Assembly (NCBI GenBank): GCA_910591455.2
Contig: OU342821.1
Location: 19,751,287-19,815,286 of the forward strand
DNA length: 64,000 nt
DNA from: Pholis gunnellus
Lineage: Eukaryota; Chordata; Actinopteri; Perciformes; Pholidae
Direction of reading: 5' to 3'
Of this stretch, positions 35,801-47,777 are shown one piece after another. Numbering within the stretch: the first letter of the stretch is position 1; every line of letters starts with the position of its first letter. A model generated the notes under the pieces. That model was given only the letters and a program-made list of their open reading frames with translations, did no database searches and had not been told where the DNA came from. A program made the position numbers and the translations under genes.

Positions 35801-38800
35801 GGTGACATCAGCAGGTCGGGATGGTGGAAGAGACTGTGGACGCGTGAAGAGGAAATGTAAACGTAGACGTCCGTGTCTGCAGTAAAACAGCAGCAGCTCT
35901 ACAGCTCGCTCTGTCGGTCAGAGGACTAAACATGTCACACTTTTAGAGGACACAGTTTATGCCCTAGGAGGCTGAAATAAACAGCACCGACTGTAGATGC
36001 ATAAGAGAGACAGATCATCAGAACATGGAGGTGCTCACCCAGCCCCGGACGGTTGTGTGTTGCTGTGGGAAGAATAACGAGCCCTGGCCTGGTTCTCGTG
36101 CTCCAGCTGCTTCACCTGAGACTCCAGTTTGGAGATTACTCTGTGTGTGGGGGGGGGGGGCAGACAATACATGGTCACAAGACTTAGAGGTACAGACAGA
36201 CTCTCTGTTGACTTCTTTATGACTAATTCAACATAGTTTAAGATCCATAGATAGACGGAGAGACCGTGTTTCTATTATTTTTGTCCACCAACATTTACAT
36301 CCAAATACGGAGCGCTGAGAAAAGACGACGCTGTGTGAAGTCTCCAAACACAGAAGCACTATAACCCACAGCTGACCCTTATCTCTCCCTCTGCTGTCAT
36401 GATCTCCTGCAGCTTCTCTCACTCCACCATCAGACCCTGAAGCTGGAATGTTGCTGCAGATCTTTCTGCTCTGAGGTCGACTCTGTGTTCTGTTCCTCTC
36501 GACTGATGCGATGCCTGGAAGGATCCTCGCGTCACAATTAAATGAATGCATCTTTTCTTTTTTAGAGTCGGTTAAATGTAATAAATTCTCTTTTTCATCT
36601 GTTCTTAGGAATCACTGCTTTTTCTAGTTTGCTTGTGCATCGTATTCACTTCTTTCCTTGTCTCCTACTCCCTCTTTATTAAAAGGCCACTCGCAGGTCC
36701 TCTGAACCTCTCCGTCTTTTCTTTTTTCTCGTGCCGCTCCCTCCAGTTGATCTGTTTCCGTGCTGAAGCGCTCCTATGACAGACATATTGATGTTCTGCG
36801 AGCTGCAGTCCGTTATCTGTCCGTGACTCCGCTGAATCGACTGGACGCTTCATCAATGCGGAGTTCACGGAGCTGCAATCGGTGCCGATTTGCAGGCGGA
36901 GCTGAAAACCGCAGAGGAAAGTTGCTGCGTAGCGTCAGCCGATGAACGCTGTTATCTATTTCTTTGGACAGCGCAGAGAGCATCAATAGGCCTGTATTGA
37001 TTAATCCTCTCCATCTGCCCGCTGTCACCCAGACTCCACTGCAGCTCTTTTACAACAAAAAGCTGTAAAGTCACATCTCAGTTATGAGACATAAACGCAG
37101 AGTTTCCTGTCGTGTGTTCAGAGTGAATCTGCGTCCAATGTTATTTAAAAACAACACCATGGTCCCTTTGTTTTACTCTCTTCGTTATAAAGATCGGCAT
37201 CAAATCAAATCAAATGTTTAATTGTTAAACGTTTTTAAGAATTTAGTGATGGGATTTCATGAATCTACACACATTTAATTTACTGTTACTGTCACATAAG
37301 ACTGGGAAAGTTTGCATGGCTTTGGTTTCTGTATGTTTTAAACAAACCAGATATAACGTGTCCGTTAGAGAGCTTTAGAGGTGCTGGAAGGCGTATTATC
37401 TTAACTTCTGCACCGGGGTTATTATCGTAACCTAAAGCGTAAATAAGCTGTTAACATATGAACCTAAATAAACACCATAGCATTTAAAAATGAATAAAAC
37501 TAGACTGAAACATTAATTCCTGGTTGAAAAAAACGAAATAAAATTGCACATAAATTATTTTTAGTTTAAGTTTTTTATGTGTAACATATCATTACCAAAT
37601 AAAGGAGAAAGTGTGAATTTATGTCAACTCTCGTGACGTTCCAGGAGATCATTGCTTCACATGATTTAAATATTGTAGTAATTACATTTCAGGTGACAAG
37701 TTTTCTTATGAGTTAATAAAGAACTCAAGCTGATTCACCAAATCAAAAGATTTAAACATGACGTCTATTACTAAGCAGTTTCCCCCTGCTTCCAGTCTTT
37801 ATGCTAAGCTAAGCTAACCATCACATTACAGGCGTGGTGTTAATCCTCTCACTTAAATCTCTGCAGCTAAAGCGAATAGGAGTATTTCTCATAATGTTGA
37901 ACTATAACATTTTATTAAGTGTCACAGAATGCTAACCGAGGCTAACAGTTGATTGAGCCTCTTTATATTTATAGATGTGCAGTCGTCGGATACCAGAAAA
38001 AGTATTAAACAGATTGCATAACTATCGTAACTTGATATTTTCTAGAGTAACTAGAACTGGAAATGAGAGTTAGAGCATGAAGCCGCTCACCTCTTCAGCT
38101 CTGATATCTGATCCGTGGCATCGACCAGCTTGTTCTGTGTTGACACCAGGTTGTTCTGTGGATACACAACGATGAAGGAAGACATGGTTGTCACTGCTGA
38201 CATGTTTAAAATGATGATATATATATATATATATATATATATCAGTTCCAGTTAGAGATCCTTTACCTTCATTCCCTCGTGCTCCTTCACCAGAGAGTCA
38301 TATTGTCCGAGCAGCTGAGGACACAAAACAAACAGACGTCCGTTATAAAGATCATCAGTTATAAAGATCATCAGTTATAAAGAACATCAGTTATAAAGAT
38401 CATCAGTTATAAAGATCATCAGTTATAAAGAACATCAGTCATAAAGATCATCAGTGTTGATGACAGAGAGTTGTTCACCGATCTGACACCAGTGCTCCTT
38501 TTTCCCAACCTTAACGTCTGCATGACGTCCATCGCTGCACCTGAACCTTTGGGATCGATCTCATGTATTTGGGATGTTTTACTACAGTAGATGAGTTTGA
38601 GTTTAGGAGTCTGAAATACGTCCACAGCAGAACATTACTTTGCTCCCGTGCTGGTTCTCCTCTCCGTTTCTCTAAACTCCATCTACTGTCGGTGAGAAAC
38701 CAAAACCATCCAGAATGTGTCTGTACTCTAGCTGTTGTTAATTAGATGTATGAGGCATTCTTCTATATCTGGCTTTATAAATTGGTAAAAGGCGTCCAGA

Positions 38801-41800
38801 GTTTAAAACCGTTCTCTGAGAAAAGCTACGTTGAGTTGATGTGAGCTAAATTCAAACACACTTCTGGTTTCACAGAACATAAACGGTAAAGTTACGTCCC
38901 GTCTGGCCAGATACTCGGTCTGAGCAGCTGCTGATCCAACTGATCTGATTGGTGCATCCTTTAATGGAAGACTCCAGAGTGGGGGGATGTTAATCTCAGA
39001 CTCACATCCTGCAGCATCTTGTACTCTCTCTCCCTCCTCGCCTCCCTCTCGTCGGCCTCCCTGCAGGTTTTCTGCAGCGCCTCCTCCAGCTGACGAACGT
39101 GGGCCTTCAACCGTGCTGCCAGGGCGTCCTTCTCTTTGCCCGAGCTCTTGCTGTCTTCCAGTCGCTGCTGCAAGGACTTCACAGCAGCTCCCGCTACGGC
39201 GTACCGGTCCGGCCACTCCGCCTGACGAGGCAAAGTCAGGTCAGAAATAGGGAATATTATATAGGAGATACTGATGTACTGATTGCAGAACAGAAAATAT
39301 ATCAGGTCATCCGCTGCAGGTAGAACACACGGCAAGCTGCGCTGTGATAAAGTTGAGCCAACCTTGCAAAGTGAAGCGATTTGGTTCCTTTTCTGGCAGA
39401 TTTATGACTTTAATCTCAGAGAATATCAAAGTTTATTCTTGTAAATTTATGACTTTAATCTCTGGGTTTCCCTCTGATTATTCCTCCTCCTCCTTTACCT
39501 ACAACGGCCTTAATAAAAGGTCGCAGTAAGGGTTCCTTTGACGAGCGTCATGCGTTATATGCAGGGTTTGTTTATTGGGGTCAAACTTAAAACATCCTCA
39601 AAATCCAAAGTTTGTGTGCACTTTAAAGCCCAATAACAAGAAGCTGAAGGTCTGAAGAAATCATGACTTAATAATAGATTCAAATCTATTCATCACTTTT
39701 AAGACCATTATGAATTTAATTTAAGTCATTTATATCTCTGAATGAACGTGACGTGCCTCTAGGTTTTAGTCATTGTGTATTTTTAGATTTCCTTGCTGAA
39801 GAGCAGTACATTTAAAACAACAACAGAATACGTTTATCTCTACACACACACATAAACGTAACAGATGCTGTTTGCTATAATAAAAGAAAACACTTGTGAC
39901 CAATAATGTAAACAGGAATCGGAGGACTGATACCAGTTTTTTCTCCAAAAAGCAGTTTGTTGCCTCGAGTTCTTGAATGTGACCGGTGGCCTCAGCCAGA
40001 GCTTCCTCCAGATGTTTGCACCTGTAAACAAACAGAAATCACAACAACACAGAGTTAGGAAACTAAGTGTGGCGTCTCTGAACTTTGAATATGAATCATT
40101 TGTATTCTCAAAGACGAGTCAATTGTTTAATGTGGCGATAGGTCCGTTTCTTTGTTGCTTTAACTTATCATTCATGATGTAAATGTTGATTTCACAGCGT
40201 AATGGTGATAGAAATATAACACCTGTAATCCTGGCTTTCACTTTGCAATTCTGCCTGACGACGGCTACGATCTCCTGGCGAAATTAAGTCTCAATTTACT
40301 CAAAGGCTTAGTGCTGTAACCAAAACAGGAAGTGGATAATAGCGCCGGGTCTCTAGTTACCGAAGACAATCAATGTAGGTTCTTCAGTTACTACACAGAG
40401 CAGAGGAAGTGGAAAACTATTCTGTTGTCTTTGTGACAGCGGAGCCAACAACAACACTTATAAACACTAGGAGTTCCCCTTGTTTCCTCTTTAAATTCAC
40501 ATTATTAAAATCAGGAATCTGCATGAATGCTTCGTGTTAAATGGCTCGACTTCTTTGTTCCTGTAACGTGTGTTACATCTGTTCATGCACGGATTCATAT
40601 GTAAACATACGGAGCGGATAAGTTCAATCTAGACCGTGGAAACTCTATCAGCTGAGGAAGGCTGTGAGATGCGGCGGAAAGCTCCAGAAAGTTAGTAAGG
40701 AGCCCTTTTTCTTCTTCTTTTCTTTCCTCTAAAAACCCCGTATATCATATCGATACAAACATGGTGAAAACAAATCACGAAGGGACCATCTCGTATCTCC
40801 CCCGTCCCATATTGTCCAGAAATAATGTCGTGCACGAGTGAGTTGTAGAGCAGGAAGAGAAGCTTCTCCGTGCAGTTAAAGAAAGAAGAAGTGAAGAGAT
40901 ACCTCTCTGTGAGGGCCTGGTTGCTCTTCTCTAAACCACGGGGCAGATCTCGGAGTTTCAGTTTGTCTCGCAGCGTCTGAATCTCAGACTCGTAATATGC
41001 TTTCAGATCAGCAACGTGTCGAGAGTGCTTCTCTCTCAGGTTCTGCCTCAGTCTGAGGAGACAAACAGCAGAAGAAGAATGAAACGGTTGAACGTGGACG
41101 ACTTCTGTGGGAGTAAACAACACAGAGTGATTGAAGTGCAAACTACTTCTTCTGATTAAAAACAGCTTTCTAAGGCTTTGCTCGGGCGGACTCCTGCTTC
41201 TATCGGTCTATAAATTACTAAGATTCTACAAAAATTCTACAAAAATTGGAAAACAAAAGGAGTCTATTTGTCCAACATGTTTCCAAGTGTCACCAATGTT
41301 CTCCGTGCTTTGTAGGAGAACAGATTTCATGTGTTTTACAGAATCAGGTCACTAAAAAAGGTTTATGTGGGACGAGATTTTAAATGAAACATGTTTTTGT
41401 TGAGATTTCACAATTTGAAGCTTTGTTTTGGCTGCTTTTACTGACGGTAACGTTCGTTCAAGGAGCGTCGGAAAGATAAAAGTCTGACGATACCGACGGT
41501 TTTTACAGCTCCTGGTTGTGATCAACGGTGTCGTTTTGGCGATTGTTTAAAGAAAACATGCTTTTCAATCCCGCCGGCGGGTTTTGGGGTCATTTTATCG
41601 TAAAGAACTTTGTAAATATGTTGAAGAAAAGTGCTGAATAAATAACACTAATATATTTAACATCAAGCAGTGTGAACAAACAGAGCAACCTGTGCATGTT
41701 ACACTCACAGAGAAAGAACGACGGGATCCTCCAGTGATGACGCTCTCTCCATGTGTGGACTGGCTGCAGGACTCGGAGACGCGCCAAAGGCCGGACGAGG

Positions 41801-44800
41801 CTTCAGGGTGCTGGTGTGGGTGCGACTGCCCTCCTCCTCGCTGGGTAAGAGGGCGCCGGCGCCGCGTTGCTGGCTGGACGTGTGGGAGCCGGGCTGGGTC
41901 CTACCATGCAGGATAAACGGGGCGACCTGGGACGCGTTTCCCCACAAGCTCTGCACGTTAGAAGGGGAAGGCCCGGCCGCCGAAGCGCTGGAGGTGTCGG
42001 AGATGCAGTCCGTGTCTCCGGGGTTGGGACTGTCGGGGGTGACGGGGGTCCCCATTCTGGGGTAGTGGGGGGGCTGGGCGGCGAACGACGGGCTGCTGAA
42101 GTGAGAGGGAGAAGTGAAGCCGGAGGTTCGATCCGACTGCCGCTGGTTTGCTGCTGGGTCCAAAGTCAACACCTAAGAAAGCAACAACGTGGGTTAGAGC
42201 AGTGTGGGGGACCCACTTCTATTAACTATGGTGACCCAATACAGGAACGGACCATAATCTACTAAATGAACATCATGCTGTATTGAAGAAGACTTGAAAC
42301 TAGAGATTGAGACCATAAACTCATGTTTACAATGTTTACTGAGGTAATAAATCAAGAGAGAAGTAGAGTCATTTTCTCATAGACTTCTATACAACCAGAG
42401 GAGTCGCCCCCTGGTGGACATTAGAGAGAATGCAGCTTTAACACATGGAGGTTGCTCTCTGAGAATAACTGGGTTAGAGGCTCAGCCCCGGAATAAACTG
42501 ATCACTAATGAGAAGCGTGACGTACCTGTGGAGACGAAGGACTGGATGTGACGGAGCTTTCCCAGTCGGAGCGTTTACAATCAGATCTCTGCTTGTTGTG
42601 ATAGATGTCTCTGAGAGACGGACGAGGCTCCTGAGACGGAGTCTACAAGAGACGGAGATGAGACACTCAGGACGGGAGGTTCCTCAAACAGAAGTGTGTC
42701 CAGGTACCCGTGTCCTACAGGTGTGTTTTTAGTTGTTACTCACGAGACTCAAGGACGCCTCTTGCAGGAGGAGGTAGGCGCCGCTGTCGAAGCTGTCCGG
42801 TAGAGGGTGATACAGTTCACTCTCAGTCAGATGCCAATACGTGAGGCCTACGACAGAGTGGAGAGGGAGGGGCATTTAATCTACTTAAAAATATATATAT
42901 TTAAATATATCTTGTGAGAAAACATTAAGAACTTGGAGACTCTTTATCTGAGTCATGTTTAGTTTTTGAAACAGAGGAGGGATACGAAGCTGTTGCAGGA
43001 AAGTAAAAAAAAAAAAAATGTATACTAGAAAGTGGAAAAGTGAAACATTCAAAATGTTAAAATCACAAATTTGGGATTAATTCTATCGATTTAAAACCCC
43101 AATGGCAGCAGATTTGGTATGATTCCTGTAATGTTAATGTTTCATGCTCCTTTAAATATATATAAAGATTTAAAGATTTAAGATTGCAGTAGGAACCAAT
43201 GTGCTGAGAGTCAGGAAGTCTGAGACACGATCTAATACATGTTGGTTGAGGTCTTTTCATGGGATGTAAAGAAACATATAAAACATTACCAGACTCATCC
43301 TTTAAATGAAAAGAGTACTTCAGATAATAAAGTGTGTCAAAGTGTGTGAGGTGATTATTGTTCCTCATGAGAAAGCCCTCAGAGATACCACAGTGCCATC
43401 TTCCTGTCACCTGTGGCAGTTGCAACATAACATGTAACGTCTTGTGTTGTGCATTCTGTCACCGCGTCAGAGTGATTTCCTCCTCGCTGTGTTCTCGTCT
43501 GAGTCGGTGAGTTGTTACCTGAGGCCTCAGACATCAGGCTGTCACTCCTCCTCAGGGGGAACGAGCTGGACGGCGGCCCGGCCGGTTGCTGCTGAAGCCG
43601 GATAGAGAAGAACAGATGAGACTCAGCAGAGCGGGAATGTCATCGGGACTAGGGCTGCAACTAACGATTATTTTAATAATCGATTAATCTGTCGATTATT
43701 TGTTCGATTAATCGATGAATCGGATAAAAAAAAAAAAACCATTAATTTCCAACCCTGAACTGACAGTGCACATTCACAGAGCAACACATCTTCACAAAGT
43801 GCACAAACAGGTTGCTTGAACATCCCTGAGCTGTTAAAGTAATTATTTAAAAAAATAAATGGACTAATATCAGGAGTGGGGTTCAGCGGGTTTACCCACG
43901 CCTCTCAGTGAAGGGTAGACACGCGCTGATCCACTCAGTGAACAGCTTTCAGGCCGATAAGCCACGCCCCCTCTCCGGCGCGATGCACGCGAATGAACAC
44001 AAATACTCCCCCCGCGTTCATCGCGTTTGGTGGTCACACCAAGGTGTGTGAACACCAAACGCGGTGAAGATCGTGCAATCGTGACCAAACGCGAGGTCCC
44101 CGGCGGCGGCGGCGGCGCGAATGACGCGAATATAATACAAATCGCGTAAATCAACTTCCGGTGTTGTCATGGCAACGTTTATACGCCGGTCAGCGTCAGC
44201 TACAGAACCGGAGTCCTATTCCATTATTCCAGCTGCTGTGAACACTCAAACATCTCCGCCACTTATTGAGTGGCGTAATAATCGCCAACACAACGAATCG
44301 ATAATGAAATTCGTTGCCAACTCTTTTAATAATCGATTTTTATCGATTTTATCGATTCGTTGTTGCAGCCCAAATCGGGACCACCAGAGACATTTACATC
44401 AAAACAAAACATCTCTGCAATCTGTTACCACGTGCTGAGCCGTACCTGGTCTGGAAGGTCTGAGCTCTCCGGGGGGTTCTGCTTGTGGGATTCTCTGATG
44501 CCGAGCGGCGGCTGCTCCTCGTACTCGGGGATTTGGGATGAAGCCGGTCCTGCTTTGCTCTTCTTGGACCTGAGTTTCTGCCTCTGGGCCCAGGAGGTGA
44601 AGAGCTGGCTGGTGCTGCCAACAGAGAGGAAGGTTATCGTCTTCCCACCGAGGACTCGTTCCTGCTAACCGTCGCTTAAGTCCCTTCTGAACTGAGATAA
44701 AGGGTGTTTCAGTACGCCGCTCTCATTTGATGAATTTATTTACCCATGACTTCACTGACATTTAGCAGCTAAAGAGCAGCTATATTTCACTCAGGAGTCG

Positions 44801-46456
44801 GTGGAGACCAAACCAGAGCTAAGAGAGAGAATATTAAACTTACATTCATCACGCGACACAAACACAAAGACTCCAAATCATTGATAACGTTCCTCTGTAT
44901 GCTAGTTGTGTAAATAAGTTACTTTTTGCATCATATCAACGTAAAAGGTGATGATACTTGTTTCCCCCAAAGTGGCCCAAAAAGAAACAGTTATTGCAGA
45001 TTTAATAACTCATCAAACAGAACCGTTAGCCCGATATAAAGCAGAAACTACGTGGATGGATTAACCAATTAAACAAGAACTGCACAGGGAGCTAGTCAGT
45101 CTGTGTGTCGGCCTTACCCAGAGGTTCTCTGCTGGTAGTCTAACGGGTGAGTTTCATCCACTCCCTGAGTCCTCACATGTGAAACATCCTGCTGGCCGCC
45201 AATCACATGTGTCTCTGTGTCTTCCTGGAGGTCAGGGGACCAGTGGTGCTTCTCCCTCCCATGAAAACCGTCCTCGTCCTCCCCCGGAGACCCGGCAGGT
45301 TCCAGACCCGTTTCCCAAGCGGACAGAGTGCCGTACCCGCTGCTGAGCACCGTGGTCGCCCGCTCTCCCTCCTGGTCGGTGGTCTCCGGTCTCTGGGGCG
45401 GAGGAGGATAAGAGGAGCTGAAAGGGAGAAGAAGGGCCGGGGCTGCCGGGCCGTCATTGTCACTGGCCACGTTTTTGGGGAGCCTGTAGTCGCCGGAGAC
45501 GAGGGGGAACATATAGTCCTTTGAGTTTGGGGGAGTTTTGGTCACCGAAGTCGGAGAGAAATCTGTGTGTGGCTGGCGGTTCTGGAGCTGAACCAGGGCC
45601 TTAATTTCATCCTGAATCAACTGGAAAAATTAAAAAACAACGTTGTTTTACCGGATAAACAGTTATTTTATCATGATAAGACATAACTAAATGCAGTCCT
45701 ACCTGTATTTGGCACTGGTATTGTTCTTGCTGAGCGAGTATTTGCCCTTGGTATTGCTTCTCAACCAGCTGAAACAGATGCAACCATCGGCCCTGTTGCA
45801 GAAATAAATGTACGTGTAATTACTCAAAGCACGACGTTAACCTACAGTAGAACAGCTGGGGCAGAGCCACGGTGAATCTTAATCACACTGACACTCCTTA
45901 TCTGCCTTTGACTTGTCTTCTCATCTTCATACTGCAGAGCAAAACTGGAAACACAACATCTGGTGATCCTAAATTGAAGCATGAGCTCCCATACAGCTCA
46001 CCTAATGAGCCAGCACAGTTACACACACACACACACACACACAAGACACCAGGTTACTCTGAGAAGGAGGAGACGCAGCCTTTAAACCAGGTATATTAAC
46101 TTGTTAAAAATGATTATTCCAAGCAGAGTCTGGAGGAGATGTTTTACTGTTGTAGCGATTCAATGTGCTGCATTGTCCACACGTGAAGCTCTTCATCTGC
46201 CCACCGCCATGTGTGTCCACACGGACCATCTGTGTGCAGCCCGACATGTGTGAATGTATGCAGCAGAGACAGAACCATGTGCCTGGCCTACATCCTCCTC
46301 ATTACACATGTACATGGAACAGAAACCTGCTTCCTCCAGAGGGGAACATATCTAATCCCCATGTCTGATTACTACTTTACCAAATCAGAAAATAACCTTT
46401 TATTCCCCTGATTCACGCTTTGTTCTCACTAACGACGGTCCTGCTCTGGAAAGAGC

Positions 46457-46495
<39 letters not shown>

Positions 46496-46821
46496 CTCTC
46501 TCTCTCTGTGCTCTCTCTCTCTGTGCTCTCTCTCTCTTTAAATGCATGTAAATACTCTGAGTGAAGAGTGTTTGTATTTCTGAGGGGAAGCAGCTGTGCA
46601 CCACTGTGATTGTGACACAAACAACAATAATTCTTTAGTCATTCAATAACCTACCAAAGACTTGTTAATGATCAGAAGCGTCTTTGCTCAGGTATGTAAA
46701 TTAAAAGGCAGTAATCCTGATGAACTATGCAGTGAAGTGTCTTTGGTGTTGTAGCACATCACAGTTGTCTGTTCCATGCAAATCACATCCTGTGTCTGAA
46801 AAGATCAGCTGCAGCGAGGTG

Positions 46822-46864
<43 letters not shown>

Positions 46865-47777
46865 TTACTGTCAGGTGTGATCCACACACAAAATAAAAGT
46901 GACAGCTCAGACTTGAGGCCGCCAGCTGCAGAGCACAAGAACAACTGCCACAGCAGCTAACCTCCAACTTCACTTTCCACGTCATCAGTATTTACACTCT
47001 CACTTCCACGTTCTACAGTAACTGTCGTCTTTCTTGCTCTGTGGTGTTTTTCTCACCTCACAATCCTTCCAGATCTCCGGGTCGGTCTCTCCGCTGCTCT
47101 GGATCTCCTGCACCAAAGCTCTGAGGGTCTCCAGGGAGCTGGGGTTGATGAATGGGAGGCTCTTCCCTTGTTCAAACGCTTCATCTGTGCTCAGACACCT
47201 GCAAGAAAAGCACATCATATTAATTCAACCAGGATTAAATATCAGACTAGGACCTAGATACACTGGACTCTGGATGCCACAAAATGAAAACAATGACCAA
47301 ATTAAAGCTCCAAAAGTTTTAAATTCAAATACATTTTCTGTGAAGTTCAAGGAAATTCAGAAAACCACAACACTGTTCTTTCACAGGAAATAGATTGATA
47401 TTTTTAGCATTAAATTTATCACAAAGTGGGAGGACGTTTATATTGCCCTCTAGTCTACTGGTGGCCACGGTTTCATATCTTATCTCTGCACACAGAAATG
47501 ACAGTTTTCCATAAACAGCAGCGTGTTTCCAGTTGCTGCACCTGATCGTGTTGCGTGCTGGTGTGATGTCCATGGGCCTGCTCTCCACAGTGCATCCTGC
47601 TGTTTGGGAGGCCGCGTGTCTGTCCTCTGAGACGGCCAGCCCCGAGGCCGATGTCCCCTCGGAGGACACCAAGGAGGTCTCACTCTCCTTACCCCCATCC
47701 CCGTCAGGACTGACATGGCCGTGGCTCAGAGCCCCCGAGCTGGACACATCCTCAGAGATACTGTCATCTGTGGACAT
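31486..47777 (-). CDS. mphosph9: M-phase phosphoprotein 9, complete, 23 coding exons
   Basis: MPHOSPH9 (MPP9) is a coiled-coil centriole distal-end protein that helps keep the CP110-CEP97 cap on the mother centriole and so restrains ciliogenesis. Coding exons: 47542-47777, 47057-47198, 45703-45792, 45118-45620, 44446-44614, 43519-43591, 42744-42847, 42526-42642, 41709-42172, 40903-41052, 39934-40021, 39006-39221, 38267-38314, 38091-38155, 36039-36140, 35591-35833, 35344-35495, 34287-34577, 34075-34195, 33617-33705, 32646-32833, 32271-32339 and 31486-31587 (TAG). Total is 3822 nt, 1273 residues, against about 1,180 in human; every junction keeps phase. Diagnostic blocks are GRWLHLFQLVEKQYQ, GLTYWHLTESELYHPLPDS, LEDPVVLSLLRQNLREKHSR, LKRVISKLESQVKQLEHENQ and NRELGSIRMTLKRFHVLRSS at the C-terminus. 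An in-frame stop precedes the ATG at 47777. Exon 6 could start 3 nt later (tandem cag acceptor). Confidence 0.95.
32343..32428 (+). repeat. GA microsatellite at the acceptor of mphosph9 exon 22
   Basis: Interrupted GA run. On the transcribed strand its CT repeats lead directly into ctttctcag, the acceptor at 32340. Confidence 0.95.
34075..35833 (-). CDS. mphosph9: mphosph9 exons 16-19: low-complexity Ser/Pro/Gly-rich region
   Basis: Exons 35591-35833, 35344-35495, 34287-34577 and 34075-34195. Exon 16 carries eight glycines from a GGC run. Exon 18 carries a Gly/Arg stretch from a GGA/AGA run after the conserved TTVGFVERRHKEVIQERAGL. Exon 17 holds a conserved MMRALIQLEETRATESR helix. The short conserved islands inside poorly conserved DNA confirm the frame; the glycine runs look like captured microsatellites. 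Confidence 0.88.
36039..41052 (-). CDS. mphosph9: mphosph9 exons 10-15: central coiled coil
   Basis: Exons 40903-41052, 39934-40021, 39006-39221, 38267-38314, 38091-38155 and 36039-36140 give residues about 634-856. They are nearly uninterrupted heptad-like helix: HVADLKAYYESEIQTLRDKL, CKHLEEALAEATGHIQELEA, KEKDALAARLKAHVRQLEEA, YDSLVKEHEGMK, NKLVDATDQISELKRVISKL. In the family this region supports self-association and partner binding at the centriole. Confidence 0.93.
38343..38454 (+). repeat. 16-bp tandem repeat, 7 copies
   Basis: Unit ttataaagatcatcag repeated seven times with single-base variants; copies 3 and 6 carry gaacatcag, so a 48-bp higher-order period is visible. Lies in mphosph9 intron 12. 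Confidence 0.9.
42249..42447 (-). repeat. Interspersed repeat, copy C (minus orientation)
   Basis: Reverse complement of copies A and B, inside mphosph9 intron 8. It includes the gaatgcagctttaacacatg end shared with copy A but stops before the gggcggggctac segment. Confidence 0.85.
43650..44373. mobile_element. Complete non-autonomous hAT-type element (MITE) in mphosph9 intron 5
   Basis: The 724-bp element starts tagggctgcaactaacgat and ends in the complement of ttgggctgcaacaacgaa, giving imperfect terminal inverted repeats. It is flanked on both sides by the identical 8-bp duplication atcgggac (43642-43649 and 44374-44381), diagnostic of hAT insertion. The ends are rich in taatcgatt motifs; the centre is GC-rich. 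It encodes no transposase I can see. Confidence 0.85.
44757..44890 (+). repeat. Interspersed repeat with ggtggagaccaaac core, copy 2
   Basis: Same order of motifs as the copy at 16925-17070, here in mphosph9 intron 4. Divergence between the two suggests an old family. Confidence 0.55.
45118..47198 (-). CDS. mphosph9: mphosph9 exons 2-4: N-terminal conserved helix and coiled coil
   Basis: Exons 47057-47198, 45703-45792 and 45118-45620 encode residues 79 to about 324. The block TLRALVQEIQSSGETDPEIW followed by KDCEGRWLHLFQLVEKQYQ and a Gln-rich coiled coil (QILAQQEQYQCQIQLIQDE) aligns with the human N-terminal region. The large exon 4 then turns low-complexity (Pro/Ser/Asp-rich) with a conserved SSGYGTLSAWE patch. 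Confidence 0.93.
46459..46538 (+). repeat. CT microsatellite with tgtg interruptions
   Basis: Interrupted CT run in mphosph9 intron 2. Confidence 0.93.
46825..46863 (+). repeat. GT microsatellite
   Basis: About 19 GT units in mphosph9 intron 2. Confidence 0.93.

Noticed and set aside
41867..42265. Plus-strand 132-codon open frame
   Set aside because: Antisense shadow of mphosph9 exon 9, whose minus-strand frame is conserved.
43870..44438. Two open frames (90-95 codons) that might be a transposase remnant
   Set aside because: Both lie inside or across the end of the hAT-type MITE and show no transposase motif.
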